Both the position numbers and the translations under genes were made by a program. From Tillus elongatus (taxonomy: Eukaryota; Arthropoda; Insecta; Coleoptera; Cleridae), in NCBI GenBank assembly GCA_964006375.1, contig OZ023269.1, forward strand, positions 61,367,968-61,431,967: a stretch of DNA of 64,000 bases, in the 5' to 3' direction. Below are positions 58,797 to 64,000 of the stretch, piece after piece (position 1 is the first letter of the stretch; each line of letters begins with the position of its first letter). The notes under the pieces are model-generated. The model was not told the origin of the DNA, did no database searches, and worked only from the letters and a program-made list of their open reading frames with translations.

Positions 58797-60060
58797 GTAT
58801 AGCATTGCTGAACAGTGTTGCCTTCTAAATTCAAATTGGGGATCAGGGAGCCGTTCTTCTGAGAGCCGCTCCTCTATTATTCTTTTTAGAATAAGTCTCT
58901 CCGATAACTTTGAGAAATCTTGCAGAAGGCTGGTTGATCGATAAGATTTGACTGCATTTGGTAATTTTTTAGGTTTTTGAATCGTACTTACTTGGGAAAA
59001 TTGCGTAGGCGAATAAGATAGATATAACATAGGGTTGAAAAGAATTTCTACAAATCTCACGCTCTAACCTGGTTCTTTAGCGTATTTTTTTAGTAATTAG
59101 GTCATATCCAGGTCACTTTTTTCTGTTAAGATTGATGACTGTTATTTGGGGAGGGGCTATCATTTGTAGCAGTGGTTTAAAACAACTATCTACTTCATCA
59201 TCACGATCATCAGAGTGTGGTTGGAAGACTTCAGATAGATGTTGACCAAATAGTTTCACTTTCTCTTTATCTGTTCTGGACCAAATACCCTTTCAATATG
59301 CGAGAGAAATAAATATTTTGTGAGCATTTGTAAGCTCATACTGCTTCCCAGATGGAATGACCTTTTTTTGTTGACAAATTACCTTCGTATGAATGAAATG
59401 TCTCGCTTTGTACGTAATGTACGTTGCAGTTTAAAGGCGATTATACAATTTTTTATCCTGTGGACTTTGAGTTCGATGCCACATTCTACAACCATTTCTG
59501 TTATTTGCATCGGAATGTTACATGTATCCCTAACGCCGTATTCTACCCTTGGCGTCTATATTGTCCCTAATTTGGTTTTTGAATACATCCCAATCGATGT
59601 TTCGGTGTTTTTCTTATATAAAGATGGGTCTGTTTTTTTTTCTTCTAATAATGGTAATACTAATGATGTGACAGATGTAGGCAACTTTTTACTTCTAGAT
59701 AATTACTTGACACACCACTAACTATAAAAAAATTTAGTGGATCAGGAATCTTGTTTGAGTCTGTCGGCCAATAAGTTGGTTCTCTGGTAGAAAATGTGTC
59801 TTACACCTTTTCTGTTAAGAGTTTAGCCGTTCTCTACCCTTTGTTTTTGTCAATCTGGAACCACAAGCAGTGTTCTTACAATTATGCTCGCCGCCAGCAA
59901 TGGGACTTTCCCAGTGATTCAAAAAATAGTGTAATGTCTTCTGTTGTTATGTTATGGCTGGGTGGACAGTACGCAGCAGATATTCTTAAAGGATCCTGAA
60001 GTTTACGTACTTTGATTGTTGTTTGCAGAAAATTTGATTTGTATTTTGGCATCCCATGAT
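58790..60060 (-). pseudogene. Jockey-like LINE ORF2 relic (endonuclease to start of RT)
   Basis: Read on the minus strand from 60060 down. Endonuclease pieces K-N-Y-I-V-N-H-G near 60080-60050, I-S-A-A-Y-C-P-P-S-H-N near 59975, T-K-G-R-E-R-L near 59840, D-P-L-N-F-F-I-V near 59740. The linker has W-S-R-T-D-K-E-K near 59280. The reverse transcriptase start has P-K-K-L-P-N, then S-Y-R-S-T-S-L-L near 58945, and ends at the satellite. The order is exactly that of Jockey ORF2; many shifts disable it. Confidence 0.75.
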
Positions 60061-60206
60061 TGACGATATAATTTTTAATTATGACAGCATGCGCAATGCG
60101 CTGTGCTATCAGAGTGTTCTGTATGATAGATAACTGTAAACTGTTTCTTCACTTGTGCGTTCTGTTGGACTGGTTCTGTCGACTGCTAGTAGGTATGTTA
60201 ACATTG

Positions 60207-60700
60207 TTATAAGTTTTTTGTGGCTTTAACTGGTCTAGACGTTGTTAGTGAAAATTCACTTTGGTTTTTGCTTGTAATTCTTGAAAACTTGGCAGCCTTT
60301 GTAGTTCTCAGGCTGAGGTCCACTACATAGAAAGCATTTGGCAGGCGTTTTCTCCTTTTTGTGTGCGGCTTGGTATCATGATTTCCACCGCATTTTCGCA
60401 AGCATATGAACGATTGCAATACTTCTTATTGACAACCGTTGCATTAGACAAAGTCTCTGTTTTTTCGTGGTGGCTCCATGACAACTGATTTGTTCTGCAA
60501 ATATCTCAACTGATATATTTCCTTGTTATTAGGAGCTGGTTCCAACTCAACAAAAAATAATAGTAACGAGATGTTTAATATTAATTAAATTTCCGACGTT
60601 ATGGCCAATGCTTTCTAATTCTTCTTTGATGTTTTTGTTGCACGTAAGACCCCATATGTAATGTAAACAACATCTGCGGGTAGCAAAAATTAACACCATC
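60207..60700 (-). pseudogene. Jockey-like LINE ORF1 (Gag-like) relic
   Basis: Upstream of the ORF2 relic on the same strand. Near 60700-60560 it reads K-N-I-K-E-E-L-E-S-I-G-H-N-V, the PRE_C2HC-type domain. Then come L-E-P-A-P-N-N-K-E-I-Y near 60535, E-P-P-R-K-N-R-D near 60470, and zinc-knuckle remnants C-G-G-N-H-D-T and C-F-L-C-S-G near 60390-60310. It is spread over several frames. ORF1 binds the LINE RNA. Confidence 0.7.
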
Positions 60701-61360
60701 ACAAACGCCTTGTTCGAAACACGCACCATACAAAAACATAACACAACTGTAATCAATTGTTACAACAAAAACATACATCCACCTAACATCGAATAGCAAG
60801 AATAACAATACGATCTAAACTCACAAAACAAAACACTCATAATAGGGAACTTTAATGCCAAACACAAATTGGAACTGTGTCTATAACGAAGGTAACGGCC
60901 TTAAACTAAACAACTGTATTTTACACAATACATACACACTCCACTATACAAATAATTCATATAACATGCTTACTCAGACAGCACACCTTCAACAATAGAC
61001 GTCTGCATCTCAAATAATGTAAATATAAGGGACGTAAAACGCTCAATGAACTAGTCTCAGATAACCTCCCCATCCTTGTAGAAATCAGCACGCAAAATCA
61101 CACCCCTGCGCCCATACAAAAAACACAATTTAAACCAACTGGTAACAGAATTTAAAAAAATCATAATAAACCCGTACATACAACACGAGACATAGATGAC
61201 AATATCTGAATTCCCCACCGTCATACAAGACAGCTACAAAGATGCATCACACAAAATACATCCAAAAACTCAGAAACTCTAATTCGCACCCGAAACCTTA
61301 GAGCTGATTATATAAAAAACACAAAAACGAACACAATTCTTTCGGGAGAGGCGGGAATGC
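60700..61360 (+). pseudogene. LINE endonuclease fragment, opposite strand
   Basis: Plus-strand pieces: I-N-C-Y-N-K-N-I-H-P-P near 60755, I-I-G-N-F-N-A-K-H-T-N-W near 60840, T-I-D-V-C-I-S-N-N near 61000, L-V-S-D-N-L-P-I-L-V near 61050 and L-I-R-T-R-N near 61280. This is the second half of an APE-type endonuclease of another Jockey-like LINE. No reverse transcriptase follows. Confidence 0.65.
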
Positions 61361-61618
61361 CGATACGATAGAGATGTCAAGCCTATGTGTGTATTTATTT
61401 CCCTTTTATTGACTCGTCGTGCACAGGGTCTGCGAATATATGTAGTTTCCTTAACATCGTAACCCAATGAATCTAGATACTGCATGTGCGCCCAGGATAG
61501 AATCGTCTTCGATGCAGGTACCGAAGATACTCAAGCTGGAGCGGCTTGATTACTAGTATTTATAATCAACATAATATGGTGGTCTCCGTCTCAATTCCAA
61601 TATCACAATAATCTCCTC
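61361..61618. other. Unassigned gap
   Basis: A 68-codon minus-strand frame (61279-61485) has no recognisable domain. It may be the end of the capsid-type gene that follows. Confidence 0.3.
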
Positions 61619-62330
61619 TCATTGAAACGACACAGGTACTGAATTCTGATCGACAATGTTTACATCTATATGCGAACTAATGCGCGTCGTAAGAGGCGTA
61701 AAAACCTTACTAGGTGGTTTAATATCAACTGCATAACCTGGATCTACCATAGGAGTAAACTCATACTGTATGCGTAGGGTTGCCATCGTGGTAAGGACTA
61801 TCCACAATATTACATTCTAAACGCATCTTCTTTACTTTCACAATTTCCACTGCTAAATCGAAAACATGGAGTTTACTAGCGGTAATACGTTGTTTAGGAA
61901 ACCCCAATATTGGTGCTATTGAAGCATCTATAGAAAAATATGTGTCATATCTCACATTTTGAAGTGTTGCTGTTGGCTTTAGCAAAAACCGCTTTACCAC
62001 GTCGATGTTGTTCTCTACTGCAGGGTACTGATGTTCATCTTTAATATAACGACGCAATGCTAATTCTGAATGTATTTATCGATATCACTGATTTCATACT
62101 TCCCATCGGACATAATTATTTCTAGTCGACTCTTTTCACCACTCACAGCAGAAAAGTAGTGAAACTTATTATACCCACGCTCTATGTCTGGTATAGTGCT
62201 ATATTTGTGAAAGTTTGCAAGCGGAGAGATTAATCAAAGTGTAGTTTTAACACTAACGGTGGAAATATTCCAATCGACGTAGAGCCATTGAAAGCAAATG
62301 TACGCGCAATGACTGAAACACAGATACTAC
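61619..62330 (-). pseudogene. Maverick/Polinton penton-like minor capsid protein relic
   Basis: Read on the minus strand from 62330. Pieces in different frames give N-G-S-T-S-I-G-I-F-P-P, Y-S-T-I-P-D-I-E-R-G-Y-N-K-F near 62190, G-K-Y-E-I-S-D-I-D-K-Y-I near 62090, I-A-P-I-L-G-F near 61910, R-L-E-C-N-I-V near 61820, and finally Y-E-F-T-P-M-V-D-P-G-Y and I-V-D-Q-N-S-V-P-V near 61770 and 61640. This order matches a virion protein, proposed as the penton, found in insect Mavericks/Polintons. At least three shifts are present. The match is from memory of the family pattern. Confidence 0.55.
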
Positions 62331-62439
62331 TGTTCAAGTCTTTTATTAAAAAATTTTAAACATAACACATTATAAGTATTATACTTTTGGTATATATCAT
62401 GATTATACAATATCAATCCTCTAGATAACACTTGTCGGC

Positions 62440-62640
62440 AGCCAAGCACAATCTAGATTATTGATGCCTCTCGTGAAACGTTCTTTAAGTTTAGTGCCTC
62501 GACCTCTGACCTGATAGCCAGGTACGTGCAGCTCAACAGGTAATTTTTTGATGACTGCGTATAAATGTTGGTGTGTCAAGGTGAAGACCTTGACACACCA
62601 ACATTTATACTGTTAATGAGGTATGATATATCTGCGTATT
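62440..62640 (-). pseudogene. Phospholipase-A2-like virion protein relic of a Polinton
   Basis: The minus strand reads Q-H-L-Y-A-V-I-K-K-L-P then H-V-P-G-Y-Q, G-T-K-L-K-E-R and I-N-N-L-D-C-A. This resembles the start of the phospholipase-like domain (P-G-Y-x-x-C-G-P-G-T-K-L, L-D-x-x-C) known from parvovirus capsids and found in insect Polinton-like elements. The calcium-loop C-G-P-G is degraded. A perfect hairpin at 62560-62609 breaks its upstream part. Confidence 0.45.
62560..62609. repeat. Perfect hairpin (23-base arms, 4-base loop) in the phospholipase-like relic
   Basis: An arm from 62560 to 62582 (TATAAATG...TCAAGGT), loop GAAG at 62583-62586, and the exact complement at 62587-62609. 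One arm is part of the coding sequence, the other an inverted copy. Confidence 0.95.
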
Positions 62641-62821
62641 TATATAGGATGGAGAGGTCTAACAAAGTTTTAGTTAACGATGTGTATAGTAAAACACGTA
62701 AAAGCCAACAGTCACAAACATAGATAATGTTGTTACCACATCATCATTACCCAAACAGCAAAGACATGGACTTCTTTGACCAACCTCAGTTAGGTGTTTG
62801 ATATGTGGTCCACACCACTTA

Positions 62822-63390
62822 AATTTTAAAAACATATACGTATACTCAAAGCCTTTATATATCAGCTTAATATAGCATGTTAAAGGAGGTGTTATGTGCT
62901 ACAAACGTTGTTGGATACTATCTATACAGTGAAAACAAAGAAATATTTGACCCAGCAGATGCAAATTGCAATTCAATTTTTATATTAGATGATGTAGCCT
63001 GTGATAAGCAAGATAAAATTAAATTGTATTTTTGTATGGGTAGACATACTGACAGTTTCTATTTGTGTCGGTAACAATTGGTGCGTGATAATGCTAACAC
63101 CATAGTTTTATATTAACAAGGTGAAATTACTACATACAGACTGGAGATAATTTCTCTGGCTTCAATATGAAGCTAACTTCAGGTATGGTACAGTTTTACC
63201 AAGTAAGGGTAACAACGATCAATGAATTGAATATTAAATTTGTCCTGTGTATGATAATCATGTAACTACCGATATGAGTTTTGAGAAGTTGAAATTTTTT
63301 TGTGGTGGATTTTGGCAAAACAAACATTTTATGTTAAAGATACTGAACACAGCGGGTTTGATCACTTTATATATCTCGGTTAACTGAAAA
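62822..63390 (+). pseudogene. Polinton packaging-ATPase relic (FtsK/A32 type)
   Basis: The segment 62877-63074 reads V-G-Y-Y-L-Y-S, then I-F-I-L-D-D-V-A-C-D-K-Q-D-K-I (Walker B), then Y-F-C-M-G-R-H and F-Y-L-C. Near 63245-63290 another frame reads Y-D-N-H-V-T-T-D-M-S-F-E-K-L. Both are in the order found in the DNA-packaging ATPase of insect Polintons. The Walker A part upstream is missing and several stops intervene. Confidence 0.6.
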
Positions 63391-63439
63391 ACGTTGGTAT
63401 TGAGTTGTTCAGTTCACGAACGAATGTTAAGTTCATATC

Positions 63440-64000
63440 CTACTGGTGTTAAACACTATGTTGATCAATATTTCACAGTGAAATATTAAGGTGATACAAT
63501 ATATAGTGTTATTTATGATAAAACCACCAACACTTGGATGCTTGGCAACAAACCTATGAAATTTATTGTTAAACATAGATGATAAAAATGGACATAGGTT
63601 TCAAATTATGGTTGGTAATAATTGGCACTAATCATCTGTGGGAATTAATATGTTTGAGAAAACCTGTTACGGCTGCTATGGAAAATTCGCAAGCTTTACC
63701 TGACAATGCAGTTATTATGAGAGCTACTAGTCTTCACAGAAAAGAGAACGATCCTCAAGAAGACATTTTACGAAACAGTTCTCCCAAAAATCAACAAGTA
63801 CTAATACCAATTCTATGAAAATAAGCAGGCGCTAAGTCACGTCCTATTTTCATAACTTCAGGTTATGGTATCATGATGCATAATAAGACTCTGAAAGAGT
63901 ATGTGCACTTGGATGATATAAACGTGTTGGGTGGCGGCTTTTAGTGGCTTCTCAAGCCGCTGGTAATAACACACACACAACAACGAAATTCAACCGATTA
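63440..64000 (+). pseudogene. DUF8207-like Polinton-associated protein relic (runs off the window)
   Basis: 63520-63820 reads T-W-M-L-G-N-K-P-M-K-F, then H-L-W-E-L-I and M-R-A-T-S-L-H-R, and near 63950 a frame gives L-V-A-S-Q-A-A-G-N-N. These blocks match, from memory, insect proteins of unknown function (DUF8207 type) that occur next to Polinton capsid and ATPase genes. Stops and shifts are present; the gene may continue past 64000. Confidence 0.45.

Noticed and set aside
59320..59999. Plus-strand frames of 133 and 67 codons
   Set aside because: They lie opposite clear Jockey endonuclease motifs on the minus strand and have no features of their own.

Overview
The window is repeat-dominated, AT-rich eukaryotic DNA. 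The mix of an Env-bearing errantivirus-like Ty3/gypsy element, Jockey-type and LOA/R1-type LINEs, a piggyBac transposase relic, a THAP fragment and Maverick/Polinton relics points to an insect. The species cannot be named from the sequence. I see no convincing intact host gene, no tRNA or rRNA gene and nothing prokaryotic. Nearly all meaningful coding capacity belongs to mobile elements.

Layout. 0-2 kb: minus-strand errantivirus-like scraps (integrase zinc domain and Env) beside a plus-strand Polinton-type integrase relic. 3-6 kb: three copies of a MITE-like repeat, two carrying (TA)n tracts. 6-10.3 kb: a decayed minus-strand Jockey-like LINE and a decayed plus-strand CR1/L2-like LINE. 10.3-13.8 kb: a dispersed repeat, a GT-rich tract and small tandem repeats. 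13,795-21,555: a complete, very young errantivirus-like provirus (406-bp LTRs, one mismatch, 4-bp target duplication) inserted in a 90-bp repeat. 22.3-26.7 kb: a 131-bp satellite split by an almost intact minus-strand LINE. 28-32 kb: dispersed and complex tandem repeats. 32.5-36.4 kb: a piggyBac fragment, a THAP-like broken gene and the 3' end of an LTR element. 37.1-50.1 kb: a GC-rich LOA/R1-type LINE split by an 8.5-kb gypsy element with 1.2-kb LTRs. 50.1-58.8 kb: a 257-bp satellite split by a second, minus-strand gypsy element. 58.8-61.4 kb: two opposed LINE fragments. 61.6-64 kb: a decayed Maverick/Polinton cluster (penton-like capsid, phospholipase-like, packaging-ATPase-like and DUF8207-like pieces).

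How the parts work together. The provirus at 13.8 kb has the best preserved functional logic: an LTR promoter and poly(A) signal, a primer-binding site, a gag-pol overlap, and an env that appears to be made by splicing from a donor in the leader (14,325/14,326) to an acceptor near the end of pol (19,447/19,448), with the start codon in the leader exon. Its pol carries two frame-restoring single-base indels. The other elements are broken by stops, frameshifts or nested insertions. Four insertions land in other repeats (the 90-bp, 131-bp and 257-bp tandem repeats and a LINE), and three of them have a clear 4-bp target duplication.

Limits: family names come from recognising motifs by eye; no alignment or database search was run. 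Many single-base indels could be true decay or assembly error.
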